Positions 1 through 11,439 of a stretch of 64,000 bases of DNA are shown here, piece after piece. The translations under genes were made by a program, and so were the position numbers. Under the pieces are notes generated by a model. That model was not told the origin of the DNA. It made no database searches and saw nothing but the letters and a program-made list of their open reading frames with translations. The DNA is from Synchiropus splendidus (lineage: Eukaryota; Chordata; Actinopteri; Syngnathiformes; Callionymidae): positions 10,043,501 to 10,107,500 of the forward strand of contig NC_071347.1 of assembly GCF_027744825.2 (NCBI RefSeq), in the 5' to 3' direction. The number at the start of each line of letters is the position of its first letter. Within the stretch, counting starts at the first letter, position 1.

Positions 1-1260
1 TGGAGGGACGGTGGGGGTGTAGGTGGGGGAGCTGGGCGACTCAGTGGACTCGTCTGCACACGCACACAACATTATCATGTACAAGAAGCTGCAAAATCTC
101 TGTTTTTGACTGCCCCATTGTGCCCAGTCACAAAGTGGGGGCGAGGTGAGAGCGTGTCTCTGGAGGAACTGTCCGCGGTGCTGAAACACCTCTTAAATCC
201 TGGGAGTGCAAATAGCCAAAGTGTGACCAGGGCAGAGGATGCAATCTCCATGCAAGGTGATAGGCATTACATTTCAAGACGGGGAGGAAGGTTATCCGCC
301 GAAATTTAAATGTCACAAAAAAAAAAACCCAGGTGGATGTGCCTTCAGATCATTTGAGTTCAAAACCCAAGGATTTTATCGTTCGGGAGTCTCTTTTGAA
401 TGGGAGCGCCAAGATACAATGCTATGAGTGTAATTCTTTGAAAGGCATATAAGGGCTTAAGAGTTTACAGACATGGTGTGAGGAGGAAATGGTGCGTGCA
501 GAAACAGCAATTTCTCCAGAGACAGTCCAAAAACAAGGAAAACAATTAAGATTTACAGGGAGAAAAGAGAAAAGAAGCAGAGGTGAGGGACTTTTGTTAA
601 ATAGAGCATGCTTTGCCACACAGAAACAAAGACTATATTGCGTTAAAACAAGGGCCAAAATATTGGGTCAAGAAGCCCGGCAATGGCTTTGGCCTTGCAT
701 TTGCTAACACCTACAAGCTTGACATTCATGGACCCCAAAACCTTTTGTGACAAACAATGTAGGAACCATGAAGGCAGTTCCAAATGCAAGAGGTTAGAAA
801 CAAAATCGTTTTTGAGGAACATGAATCAGAGGTCAGGAACAAAGACATGTTTATGGGGTTCGGACTAAGGTGAAGACAGTGAAGGTTGGACAGACACAGC
901 GGCTCATGTCAAAAGAGTAGGTTGTGAAAGCCACAGAATCAAGAGTAGAAACTTGAGAGGCTGGACGAACCAGACGGAACAATACGGTGCTATGGTGGTG
1001 ACACAGTAGTACACGCGTCATGATTCATTTATGGAAATGAATGAAGTGAAGTGTACATTACATGAGTCTTTAGTTGTTTAACCACATTATTGGAAGCAAC
1101 TCAACAAGAAAACTCAAATTGAACTCACCCAAAGTGACACCAGTTTGTCTTAATGACCCAAAAATGACAAAGGGGCGGACAGACACTTAAAGAATCAGGA
1201 AGGAATAGAGACGAATCATCCATGAGAGAAGGTGAAGTTAATAATAGACAGTGAAGTGCT
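1..1260. other. Intergenic filler, nothing recognised
   Basis: Mixed-composition DNA with short overlapping open frames on both strands and no splice-flanked or family-like coding segment. I see no repeat that I can name. Confidence 0.6.
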
Positions 1261-2110
1261 GCTGTTAAAAGTGAAGCGTGATCTCCTCACGTCAGCTGCA
1301 GGTGTCAACAAAGCCACCAACGTCGTGAAGCAAAGCTTCCTCCTCAAATGGTTTTAAGAGCAGGCCCTGGAGACGGAGCAAGGTTTGGACCGAGGGACTG
1401 AGAAGCGTTCTGGGCTTCTCCCAGTGGCGGCTGGAGTTTACGAGAGGGGCATTGCTAACAAAGAGGAGACAAAGATAGTGAGAGCGGAACGCAGGCGGAC
1501 ACCAATCACCGTGTAATTATCCCCCCGGTGTGTGAACTGCCCAGCTCTGCGTCCTTGATAGATTCACCTGACCCAATAACACAGCCGCAACGGACCAGAG
1601 GCGGGGACAAGACAACACCATAGATCAGACCGGGAGCGGTAACAAGAAGTCAACATCCGGGAGTGGGCTGAAATTAACAAATCCATTCATGTTTTTTTTG
1701 TTTTTGTAGCCCAGAAGCTGCTTGAAATATGACACAAGTTCGGTAAAGCAGGATTCAATTCGGTCTAATATTAAAGAAACAGCCCGGGGCACCTCCGCTG
1801 CGCTCCCGCACACCTTCGCCGTGTTACCTTGGAGTGAAGTCTTAAAACCGTTTAAATTAACAATGAAATGACTTATTCAAATGTGCACGTCCCTGCTTTC
1901 CCGGGATGCTTGCTGGAGTGGGACGCCGGCTTCCGCTCGGCACCTCTAAACCTCAGGCTGGGCAGCCGAGCATGGCGCCTCCATCCAGAGAGTCCAAACA
2001 ATCTGTCCAGCGCTGCGTCCAAAAGCAGACATTCACAGGGCCATTATAATACAGAGAGGGTGAATTACACAGCCCAGCCAAGACATTACTGGACGTGAAA
2101 AGAGCAATTC
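1261..2110. promoter_or_regulatory. CNE-like block A
   Basis: This block has more even composition with many retained CpGs, especially 1,890-2,020, and a homeodomain-type TAATTA at 1,514-1,519. Open frames on both strands overlap here without family resemblance. It is probably regulatory rather than coding. Boundaries are soft. Confidence 0.3.
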
Positions 2111-3239
2111 CCATTCTGGAGTAAGTACATGTCATTTGTCGAAGTGAGAGAATAAGTAAATAAAGCGAAAGTCCATAAAAGATGTTTCTCATTTATTGGA
2201 CTGGGACTTGTTTGTCTGTTTTGCCAAGTCAGATAAAGACTCTGAATATTTCCCCGGAGGAAGCAATCAACATGGTTTTATAAAGTCAGCTGCATCAGAT
2301 TAAAAAAAACAAACAAACCTTGCCGACCCTTAAAAACTGCAGTCCTGAATTAAGACATGAGGCACAGGCACCCTCCTTCACAGGAGGAGCAGACGACCAG
2401 GACTGGAGCTCCTCACTTGGCCCTGAATCTTGAACTTGATCATGATTTATTTATTTGAATAATATAGCAATCATAATTTTTCATGGCATTTTCAAAAATA
2501 TCGATATTTTTATTGCTTTAGTGAAATAAAAAAAAGATTTAGCGTCATTCAATGAAAATAAATAGCAATAGATAAATCCATAAAACTACTTTAGCAAGGA
2601 CTAACAGAATGAATATGCAGTTACAGAGTTCAGTCACAAAGTGCAACTCAATAGAAACTATTACAGTGTTTAGCAGGAGTAGTGTAGTAGTGTATATCTA
2701 CTTCCTCCCAGCCACCGCTCATTGAAACAGCAGCCTACTGACACATAACCTCAGACGGGGGCAGGTCACACAGCAATGACTGACAGGTCTCACTGTGGTT
2801 GTGTGTTTGTCATTTTGTTGCAGCATCTCCAAATGTGATTGGAAAAAAAAAAAGATTTGGTCACAATCTAAAGCCCAGTAAGTGATCACTTTTGGTGAAA
2901 ACCGTGATTCAATTGCTATTCACTGCGAAGCCCCGACCATCCCAACTACCTCAATACATCTCATATTGGTGCTTCACAAACATTTGCTTCCTTCACTCAC
3001 AACCACATCTTAACACTCCAACTACAGCCATATGAAACACTCTAAGCTCTGAGAGTCTCAACCCAGTCTCATTCTCAAGACCGTCCTGGGAAAAAGAGCC
3101 TTTGGCATCATAGTCATAATAAAAGGAATGCGAAGAGTTTTTGGAGACCTGGTTGTTGGAACTAACTGCAGAGCAAGCATGGTTTGGTTGGGGAAAACTG
3201 TGACACTTCAAACAGCATTTAAATCTCATGTCCCTCATT
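2111..3239. other. AT-rich intergenic filler
   Basis: AT-rich with A-tracts near 2,300-2,320 and 2,525-2,540. No gene, RNA or named repeat is seen. Confidence 0.6.
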
Positions 3240-3860
3240 GAGACAGCCTGAAAGCCAGCGGTAAATCATCCATACTGAGACCTCGGTCAGCCGAATGCAA
3301 ATGAGGATACAGTGGGTGCTCGGCGAGTCCCTCAGGGGACAAGACAGGAAGAGATGCGCGTTTGAGTGATGCCGCTGTGCTGAGTAATGATCAGTTCAGA
3401 GGTCAAACTACTTCCCTGACACGCATTACGCCGTTAATCACAGACCTCCACATACAATGGGACGTCGGCCGTATGTTAAAAGGCAGCGCAGTGTGTTAAC
3501 CCCACTGGATTATTCCTCAATTAGTGACGGCGGAATACTTCTATTGATCGCATTCTGAGACGCAAGGAAAATCACAGAGGAAAGAAGTGGCAAAGTAATT
3601 AAACATGAAAACACAAGCACATCTCACAGTTACATATGCAATTAAAATATTATTCATTACCTCTTAAATAAAAGCCTGCGTCTGAAATCCTATTAAATTT
3701 AGGATAATTGTGTGTGTTTAATTATAAGCGGCAAGGAGGGAAGTTTGTGAGACGGAATGTGCGCTGACCTACATAGAGGAGGAGACATTTTGTTTCAAAA
3801 GTGACCTTGCTGTGCAGCCGCCGCTCAGAATAGAAGCGATCGTTGCCTGCAGAGTCTGAT
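3240..3860. promoter_or_regulatory. CNE-like block B with POU octamer
   Basis: Composition changes sharply from the flanks. The block contains a perfect ATGCAAAT octamer (POU-factor type) at 3,295-3,302 and a TAATTA core at 3,719-3,724. It also retains CpGs around 3,460-3,540. It reads like a developmental enhancer. Conservation itself was not tested. Confidence 0.4.
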
Positions 3861-5859
3861 TAAAGTGAGAGCAGGAATAAAGATCATTTTCACACTCGGC
3901 TTTCATTCTTTCCCATCCCAAATATGTCACGGAGCGCAGTCATGCGGCAGGATAGGATCAAGTATTGTTAGAGTCAAGGATGAGAGAGGGTTATTCCTGA
4001 AGCACGGTGGCTTTGGGTTGCAGCTTGGGAGAGTTACTTTGGGCATCTTGGACAAGTCGCTAGCCCATCATAGAGGAAAACAAAAATAGACAGTTAATAG
4101 TCATCAAGTAGCATTTATGTGCTTTCAGGTGGGCATGTTAAAAACAGACAGTGTGACCTGCAGCTTGGGAGTCTTTAGCTTGGTGCTAAATGACAAACAC
4201 AACACAAGACATCATATTTGCCTGGTATTAACAGATATTGTAGGACATCTATTAGACCCACCACGTTGACTTTGATGAAAAAGCCAGAAACCGTCCTGGC
4301 AGTTTGAGCGCTGCTCAGGTTCACTACTAAGGTCTACTTCCATACTGACCAAGCTCTCAGTCTACTTCCCTATTTCCTCCCCTTGAATGACTGAAATCCT
4401 TTTTTTTATTCTCAAGCTACAAAACTTTATGGTTTGTTTTTAAAAAAAAGTGTTCATGATATTGAAAGAGTCTGGAGGTTAAAGAGGTGTCTGTTTTTGG
4501 GGTTAGTTTCTGGAATGAGTACAATATAAATCTGAAAACATTTTATCCTGTGGTTGTGAAGCTGTATTTGAAGCCGACACGTGTGAATTTATATTTTTGG
4601 TAGGCAAACATAATGCAGGCTTTTTTTAAGCAATATGCTTCTGCCAAGTGATAGGTCGATGACGTTTCATGAAACAGTGTCCTAATATTCAGAGCTCTAT
4701 AGGTGGCGCTCTGGGTTTGTCATTCAGGTAATCTAACAAAACTGTTTGTTCAAAGTCAAATATTGTGGCGCAGACAGTGCCCTCTAGTGGCCTCTGACAA
4801 TTAGCACACTGTTTCATGAAACATCACCAGTCCATCACTACCTTTGCCAATACCTCTCTGTCATGACCCAACAAATGCTTGTTGTGACTGAAATATCCAC
4901 CGTGAAAAATGTTTTCAGTTTTGTTATGACTGAATAACCAAAAAACAACTTGTATTACTAAGTCGATCAATGACATCTCAATGGCATTGAATGGGTGGCT
5001 GCCAGTATCATGAGCTTTGGGGAATACTGTTCTCTCTGCAGCCTGTTGATGGTGTATTTTCTCCTACTTGGTCGCCTCATTTCTAATATATGCAAAGTGC
5101 ACTCAAACAAATAATAAAGCTTCATAAAAAATGTGACTGAAAATAGAGACGATGGGTGGACATTGAAAACTGAAACAGCAGGTGGTACACAGATCATTTA
5201 ATTCAACAACTAGCTTTGTATGTTTCCATCTTGAGCGGCCACGTTTTAGTACGTGCAGAAATACACCCTCAAATACCTAGGTTGCAAATTGTACAAGTGG
5301 TGACAATCTACTTTTCCTTCCAATTCTTACCAATGGTGGAGTACACTAAAACCGAAAGACAAAGCTGGCCAGGTAATTTTAAGCACCTAAGAAGGACCTA
5401 TTGTTTGGTGTACACAACCTTGTTTTGGCCATTTACGCAACAGTGCAGTGGAGAGTGCCATACTCACCTTTGAACTCTGACCTCTTAAGAGTCACTACAC
5501 TGAACACTTTGTTTCATAGTTCAACTGAGAAATCTGAGGGAACCCCATCGTGGCCTAGGTCTTTATTACTCCATGACTCTATAAAAAAAGCCACATTTAA
5601 CACACACACAACACATTTAAGCCACATCACAGCAGCAGCGAGGGTTCAAATCCGAGCTACGAATGACGTCGACGCACTTTAATATGTTCCTCCCAAGAGC
5701 ACCACGTTTAAAAGAGACGCTATCCACTTTTGTTTTTGACTCACTGATGATGAAGAAACTCACTCAAGGGTCATTTAGCTGTGTTACGCGCAACCTAGAT
5801 GTACCGATCGTGTACACAAACATACCACGACCCATTTTTACTTAACACATCGGGCTCTT
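3861..5859. other. Intergenic filler holding a MITE
   Basis: Mostly AT-rich DNA without genes. The one structured item is the terminal-inverted-repeat element at 4,660-4,826, listed separately. A tRNA-like T-loop near 5,650 has no cloverleaf upstream. Confidence 0.6.
4660..4826. mobile_element. MITE-like element with 21-bp terminal inverted repeats, copy 1
   Basis: The left end at 4,660-4,680 and the right end at 4,806-4,826 are reverse complements over 21 bp, differing by one C/T. Both contain the self-complementary core GTTTCATGAAAC. The roughly 167-bp unit has no coding capacity. A second copy in the opposite orientation lies at 37,326-37,490, which shows it is a dispersed family. The transposase family is not identifiable from the sequence. 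Confidence 0.75.
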
Positions 5860-6960
5860 TCCCCCGCAGCTATTTTTCTTTATTTAGATCCGCGCCCATA
5901 GTTCTGCTGCAGCCCGCCGCCCCGGTCTGACCTCCCCCGCTGGTTTCCCTCGGAGCATCGTGGCTCGGCCCGATGGCTCCGACCTGCAGGCAGCCACGGG
6001 ACGGCTGGAGCGGAGCTGTCTGCCACTCCTGTGCTTCATTAGGAAACAAAATATAAGGTTTCCACTCCATTAGGAATGACTTTAGGAGTGAAAGCACATA
6101 AGACGCCGACTCACCTCATCAACAATGCATCGCAATAACGGCTGAGGATGAATGAGAGTAAGCAGAGAGGGAGCGAGGCAACAGCATTAGTCTGTGCTCC
6201 GTGTCTTTACAGCAGAGTGGAAGAGGGGAAAAAAAAAATCATTAATGCAATAAAATGTGGTCAGATTAATCAAACGCCTCAAACTCTTATGAAAATATTA
6301 CAGGGGGCGAATTTTCTATTACATCTAATGGTATCTAATCTAACACTGGCAGTTAAAGGCTTGGGCATCTATTTATTGTGAAACACAATTGAGGAAGTTT
6401 AAAGGGGAGCACTGAGGCATGGATGCAGCACCGCCGTCAGGAACGCACACGCCGACATCCTTCCCGCCATTTCCCTCCTTCCCACTCATAAAAGCTCACC
6501 ATTAAAAGACAGACTGGCTCGGAGTTTGAGGGGAGCAACGCGGAGAGGGAATGCAATATGTAATTAGCGCGTCATAATCAAAATGACCCACTCGGACACT
6601 TTATGAACAGCGAGAGAGAATTACGGCACCACTGGTGGCAATCTGTGGGCATGTGCTAACACCATTAGCATAATGAAAATACACAAATGTTAATAGCTGG
6701 CTAAGTTCCGCGCACAAGCAGCCCAAGCATCATGCTAATTTCACCGCGCCTTTTTATGAACCCGCCTAGTTTCAGTCCTTATTTTTAGGAAATGGCTCGG
6801 AAAAAGAACAAAAAGTCCTGTTTAAGAAAACAAAATGGAAATACGGCGCGGCACACTGGAGACTCTCTGAGATTTCATTTTCAATTAAATTGTCATTTGC
6901 GTCGGAGTTGAGATGAAATCATGTTGTGAATTAGCAGATGAATTTACATACTGGGAAGCC
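5860..6960. promoter_or_regulatory. CNE-like block C with orphan CpG cluster
   Basis: A dense CpG run at about 5,885-6,020 is followed by enhancer-like sequence with TAATTA at 6,561-6,566 and many TTAGCATAATG-type motifs near 6,665-6,735. No complete gene is present. The 27-bp exon-like stretch at 6,115-6,141 lies inside. Composition on both flanks is markedly more AT-rich. Confidence 0.4.
6115..6141 (-). pseudogene. Possible relic exon of map2k5
   Basis: On the minus strand, an acceptor ending CATCCTCAG is followed by nine codons reading PLLRCIVDE and then a GTGAGT donor at 6,109-6,114. MAP2K5 (MEK5) has a small exon ending LLQCIVDE at exactly such a boundary, so seven of nine residues match with the same exon end. 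Strand and side of c15orf61 agree with human gene order. Against a living gene, the conserved HRDVKPSN, kinase-loop and PB1 segments expected between here and 42 kb were not found by eye. It may be a relic or chance. Confidence 0.3.
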
Positions 6961-8560
6961 TGCCAGAGTACACCACACTCATTTACCTTCAGCATTCTGC
7001 TTTCACTCCAAAATAGTGGAGTGAGAGAGATGAGATGTGAGAAACGGGTGGGAAAAGTTTAAATAATACTTTTTTTTACCGTTACGGCCATGTTTACGGC
7101 CACCACAACTAGTATTGTGGTGTGCATTTTCATATTTATCCAATAAGAATTCTACTTCAAAAAAATAAAAATAAAAACTGCATTGCAGTTCCACAGTGAA
7201 AAGGACTTCTTGTATCTGTTATTGTGACATATTACTATAAAACAAACCCATTACAGTGTAATTTGAAGCTCAGCAGTTGCAGAACCAGGTCCTGCCTAAA
7301 ATGCCATGTGTAGCCCTTCATTAAATCTTATGTGGCTCCTTAGCAAATGTCTTCAAAAATATTTTTTCAGCACTGAGAATGTAAGAATACAAAAAAGGTT
7401 TAATGAAATAAGTTAGCATGATTTCATGTAAAGGCGAATCCCCTATATCATGTGACGCAATGTATTTTCACTTCAACTGATAATTTGGACGCACAATAGC
7501 ATTTTACCATCAAATATTAAAAGGTACTTTATCATCATTTATAACAAAACTTATAATTGACAAGATTTTTTAAGATTTTGGACGCACAACGGCTAGCTTT
7601 TTCAAATGTCATATTTCCAACAATACATATAATTCCATTGCATAACATGGTATAAAGAGCAAATTTAGCCAAGAACATACAGTATGAGTCAGACTGTGAA
7701 CACATCTTAGTCAATCCAAAGAGCCCTTCACTTCAGCACTCGACTTGGAGTGTCCTCAGAGACTGTGACTGTCTACAATGCTACTGTCCAATATATTCGC
7801 TCATGCTAGGCTGCTGGTCTCCAACCAGCCCGTCATTCCATCTCACTGTCAAAAGACTCTGTCTGTCCTGTCACTTACAAAATAAAAGAATCTATTTCTC
7901 TCATTGTGCACGCTTCTATTTATTTCACTGGAATTCATTCACAACTTTTCAAGTTGTTTTGCCAGCAGACGGACAGATGTTCTCTGGAGGATTCTCACAA
8001 TTCAAGTCTAAAGATGTTCAGGATGTACAAGTACAAACACCCACCAGCGCATTGTGCAGGTAAGATTTGACTGGAGCACTTTCATCCTGATGTTTTGAAG
8101 CGTCTGCATACAGATTAAATATAAATCAGATAACTCTGCTATCTAATATTAAAACACTATATCTATTGTCATTAATAACAAAACTTATTAACAATATGTT
8201 TTTTTTATTATCAAGCATCCTACCTCGCTTTAATAAGAATTAATAGGAAAAATTAATAAGAACTATTGGATCCCAAAAAAGGTGCACGAAAAACCAGTAG
8301 AAGTGAAATGAAATTTACTTTTTTATTAATAGAATGACCTATTTTGGAGACAAATTGGACCATGTAAAGGTGAAAGAAGGATTCAAATAGCTGTGGCTGT
8401 GTGTCAAAAATCACACCATCTGTTAGTATGCAAGCATGCAGAAGGTGTGTTCGACGTTTGACACAAATGTTCTTTCAACTTGCTGAGACATTTTAAAGCT
8501 CCACCAGCAGATCAATGAAACGCATTATATTTAATATCAAATTTGAATGAATCAACTTTT
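6961..8560. other. AT-rich intergenic filler
   Basis: AT-rich, with many poly-A/T tracts and no recognisable gene or repeat. It contains one splice-bounded open segment (7,966-8,059), listed separately. Confidence 0.55.
7966..8059 (+). other. Candidate internal exon, 94 bp
   Basis: A pyrimidine-rich acceptor ending TTTTGCCAG and a strong CAG|GTAAGA donor bound 94 bases. They are open in two frames, reading either DGQMFSGGFSQF... or QTDRCSLEDSH.... I recognise no family. Two open frames and unremarkable codon use make chance plausible. It could also be a non-coding RNA exon. Confidence 0.15.
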
Positions 8561-9890
8561 TTTTCTTTTTCTGCCCAGACTGCAGTGGATTCCTCGCGTG
8601 ACACTCCAGCCAACAGCGGTTAGAATATAACCCAGCGTCAGGCGTTATTTCAGGACACTGGCACGCCTCGATCAGGCGTCCGCTCCACCCTGCCAGCGTC
8701 TGCAGTAAATTACTTGCTCATTTTGCACAGGGCTTCTGACAAAGTGCTGGAGCTGTTATTGATTCATGCTTTCAATTAAATAAAGCTTTGCTCTCTCCCA
8801 CTCCACGTAAATACCCAGAGACCCCCCATCCAACACAATATCCATTCTTCTAACACGGCTAACATTATCAGTCTGCAGGCGGAATTAATCCCCCACCATC
8901 GCTGAAATAACTATAATTGCCAAGTTCACAGAGAGAGAAATTGGAATGGGGTTTTAATATACATTTCCAGGTGTATTCTCCATTTGTTCAAGTCAATAAC
9001 ATTTTTTCATTAACAGTCGTAATAAAAAAAGCAGGTTGTGTCCCCTGCTCATTTCCTTTTTAATTCAGCGATGGATTCGCAGCACAACCTGCCTTTCCCA
9101 CTCTTTTTTCGTTTAATTTGGTGAGACATCAACATGAGATTAATAAGGGCCATAAAACATTTTAATTTACATTTTTATCAGCCGAGTGAATCGCAGCTCA
9201 CAATAGGTATTAGCATGATGGCGCATTGATGCAATAATGTCATAATGGAAAATCGATAAACACGCGAGGCAAGCGCTTTCATTTTCAACAGATGACATAT
9301 TGATTGGATTTTTCTTTCAGATGCGAGATTTTTGTGAGGGATGAATAGTGATGTTCTGGGAGATGGTCAGCACGCAAGGACGTTCAGGTGCTTCCACGGA
9401 GCGTGACAAGAAAGGAGGAGAGCGAGAAACACCTCCGACATTGTTATCCGAGAGACGATGCTGCAGGTGGACACAAATCGCTGCGGCTCAGCCCCAGCTG
9501 CACTGAGGTCAGCTCTCTGCTCGTCTCCTTTGGAATTATGGGCTGGCCTTGAGCCCGCGGCGCGCAGATTTAGCTGTGACCCTGAGTGTGGCCTCCCCCA
9601 GAGGTGGACAAATTTTTATCACCACATTTTTCCCAACTTTACTCAAGAAAACCAACCCAGAGCCAAGCTGGGCCCCTTAGCCGCCTCCCCTAACCTCCCG
9701 TCTCATCTCCGACATAATGGGAAAATGAGACCCCTGTGAGCGGGAATCTTTTAGGATTCATGGAAAATAGAGGGGCATGGTGCAGTGGTGAGGGACGAGC
9801 AGCGCTCACGGGCATCAAAATGAGTTGATTGACAGGATTTGGGGGTCTGTTTAACGGGAAATCCATAGCTTCTCATTTAAATCACGCAGA
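8561..9890. promoter_or_regulatory. CNE-like block D
   Basis: About 1.3 kb of even composition with a bicoid-class TAATCCC at 8,886-8,892 and AT-core motifs throughout. CpGs are retained near 8,590-8,690 and 9,470-9,560. No coding segment is recognised. Probably several adjacent elements. Confidence 0.4.
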
Positions 9891-10068
9891 AACAACTAGA
9901 ATTACCTGTGAAAATAAACTGTGAAATAGTTTCCTTATCGTCTGTTCAGTGACACTTCCTCCGGTGGAGTTCAACTTTCCCATTCCTTGTATGAGACCAG
10001 GTGTAACATAAAATGTAAGGCTTATGGGCCAGCATCAAGTAATAAAAACGTGGCTTGTCACAATGCTA

Positions 10069-10560
10069 AAATTTGGGATTTAAAAAATGACATACAAATA
10101 CAAAGACCATAAAAATATTTTTTAGTAACATGACAGAAATAGACTGGCAGATAAATAATTCAATAGAACAGAATAAAATCCGATTTTTAGAAAAGAAAAT
10201 GGCATTTTTACTTCGCAAATAACTCAAATAAAAGTCATGGGAACCCTGCACAGCTCTCCTCATTTTGAAAGCTCCAGGAGACTTTCTGTTGTCTTGCAGG
10301 TCGACTTCTCTCTGCTTCAGTCTGTATCTCGACTAGAAGACAAGCTTGAGTGAGTATCATATCTGCATATCTGGACACAGCCTACAAGTATACTTTATGG
10401 AGTATTGATATATTTTTTCAGTATGCCTAGTGATCACAAAATTTAATTCCAAACTTACCTGAAGCTCACAAAAATCATCTTCAATCCTCGTCTCATGAAG
10501 ATTAGTGTGCAGGTCAGCGAGTTCTTGTTTTTGCAAGTAGAAATGGTAAATGTCAACAGT
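10069..10560 (-). other. Candidate spliced open frame, coiled-coil-like
   Basis: On the minus strand an open stretch from 10,560 to 10,459 ends at a consensus CAG|GTAAGT donor. It reads KQELADLHTNLHETRIEDDF, a heptad-rich, charged sequence. A 126-bp potential intron (10,333-10,458) ends in GTCTTCTAG. The frame then continues in phase from 10,332 as SRYRLKQREVDLQD and stays open to about 10,069. No family is recognised and no acceptor is visible 5' of the first segment. It may be an exon remnant or a chance pairing. Confidence 0.15.
10300..10349 (+). other. Candidate 50-bp plus-strand microexon
   Basis: An excellent acceptor (pyrimidine tract ending GTCTTGCAG) and a GTGAGT donor at 10,350-10,355 flank 50 bases. 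They read VDFSLLQSVSRLEDKL without a stop. The segment overlaps the minus-strand candidate, so at most one is likely to be real. Confidence 0.15.
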
Positions 10561-10931
10561 TCATCTGGAAATTTCATTTCGTACAATGGCATTTATACTC
10601 AAGTTCATACTCATATCTCTTGTTCAGGCCAAAGCTTGGAAAGCGACTTGGACAGTTTTCTCTCTTTGTTTTGAGGCAGCAGATGCACACAGGCTCTAGT
10701 GGGGGACAAAACTCCTCAACCTGATACAATTTCACATGAATTTCAGCCACCTACAGTTGCAATAAAGTCGGTCAACAAGACCTGGCGGCCACAACTTTGA
10801 AAAAGCACTACCAGCAGTCAAACCACAAGTCCCATGATGCTTTGCAACAGAATCTTGCTGATTACACAAGACAACCTTCAGAAAAATATATGTAGGATAC
10901 TTGATAGACATTTGAAAAATAATTTGGGTTT

Positions 10932-11066
10932 GTCATACATTATTATTTATGATAATAATAAATGATAATTTTGATCGTCATACGTTATTATTTATTATAA
11001 TAATATATAATAATTTATATAATTTAGTATGTATCATAATAATAAATAATAATGTACTTCGACCAA
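10932..11066. repeat. AT-rich imperfect palindrome with a duplicated arm
   Basis: The segment at 10,971-11,016 and the reverse complement of 11,020-11,066 match over roughly 40 bases. Shared parts are TTG(A/G)TCG, then GTTATTATTTATTAT-type sequence, giving a potential cruciform. The same arm motif (TCATACATTATTATTTAT) also occurs as a direct copy starting near 10,932. It is either a decayed MITE or a slippage-derived TTA/TAA repeat. Confidence 0.55.
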
Positions 11067-11439
11067 ACGTCACACTGTTGTTTGAAAAACATAATAACAT
11101 AAAGGCACCCAGTGATGAGGTGCAGAGGAGTAAGACAGAAGCTGCTATGACTGTGACAGCTGAAAATTGCCACCAGAGTAAACATATTATGTCAGTAGTC
11201 ACGCTCGGGCATTGGCAATAATATCAGAAGTGACAATCGTATCTCATTCTTCGTGAAGCAGGTATGAATCTGGAAAAAGAGTTCCTGCAATGAGTTTGAA
11301 TTGGTTTTAGTCTCTTCATTGGTGGAAGCAGCAGGTGAACTCACAGGGCCAATTTGAAGCAAGCTTGAAATGTTGTACAGTGTCGTGTTTGCACTTTCTC
11401 TCCCAGTCAACAGGAGGATAAGTAAGAAGGGGAATAATG

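Larger units (their letters stand above)
9891..11439. other. AT-rich intergenic filler with inverted repeat and exon-like segments
   Basis: AT-rich DNA that holds the palindromic AT region at 10,932-11,066 and splice-bounded open segments at 10,300-10,560. These are listed separately. No complete gene is seen. Confidence 0.5.

Noticed and set aside
5640..5670. GGGTTCAAATCCGAGC, tRNA T-arm-like
   Set aside because: No acceptor, D or anticodon stems can be formed from the upstream 60 bases.
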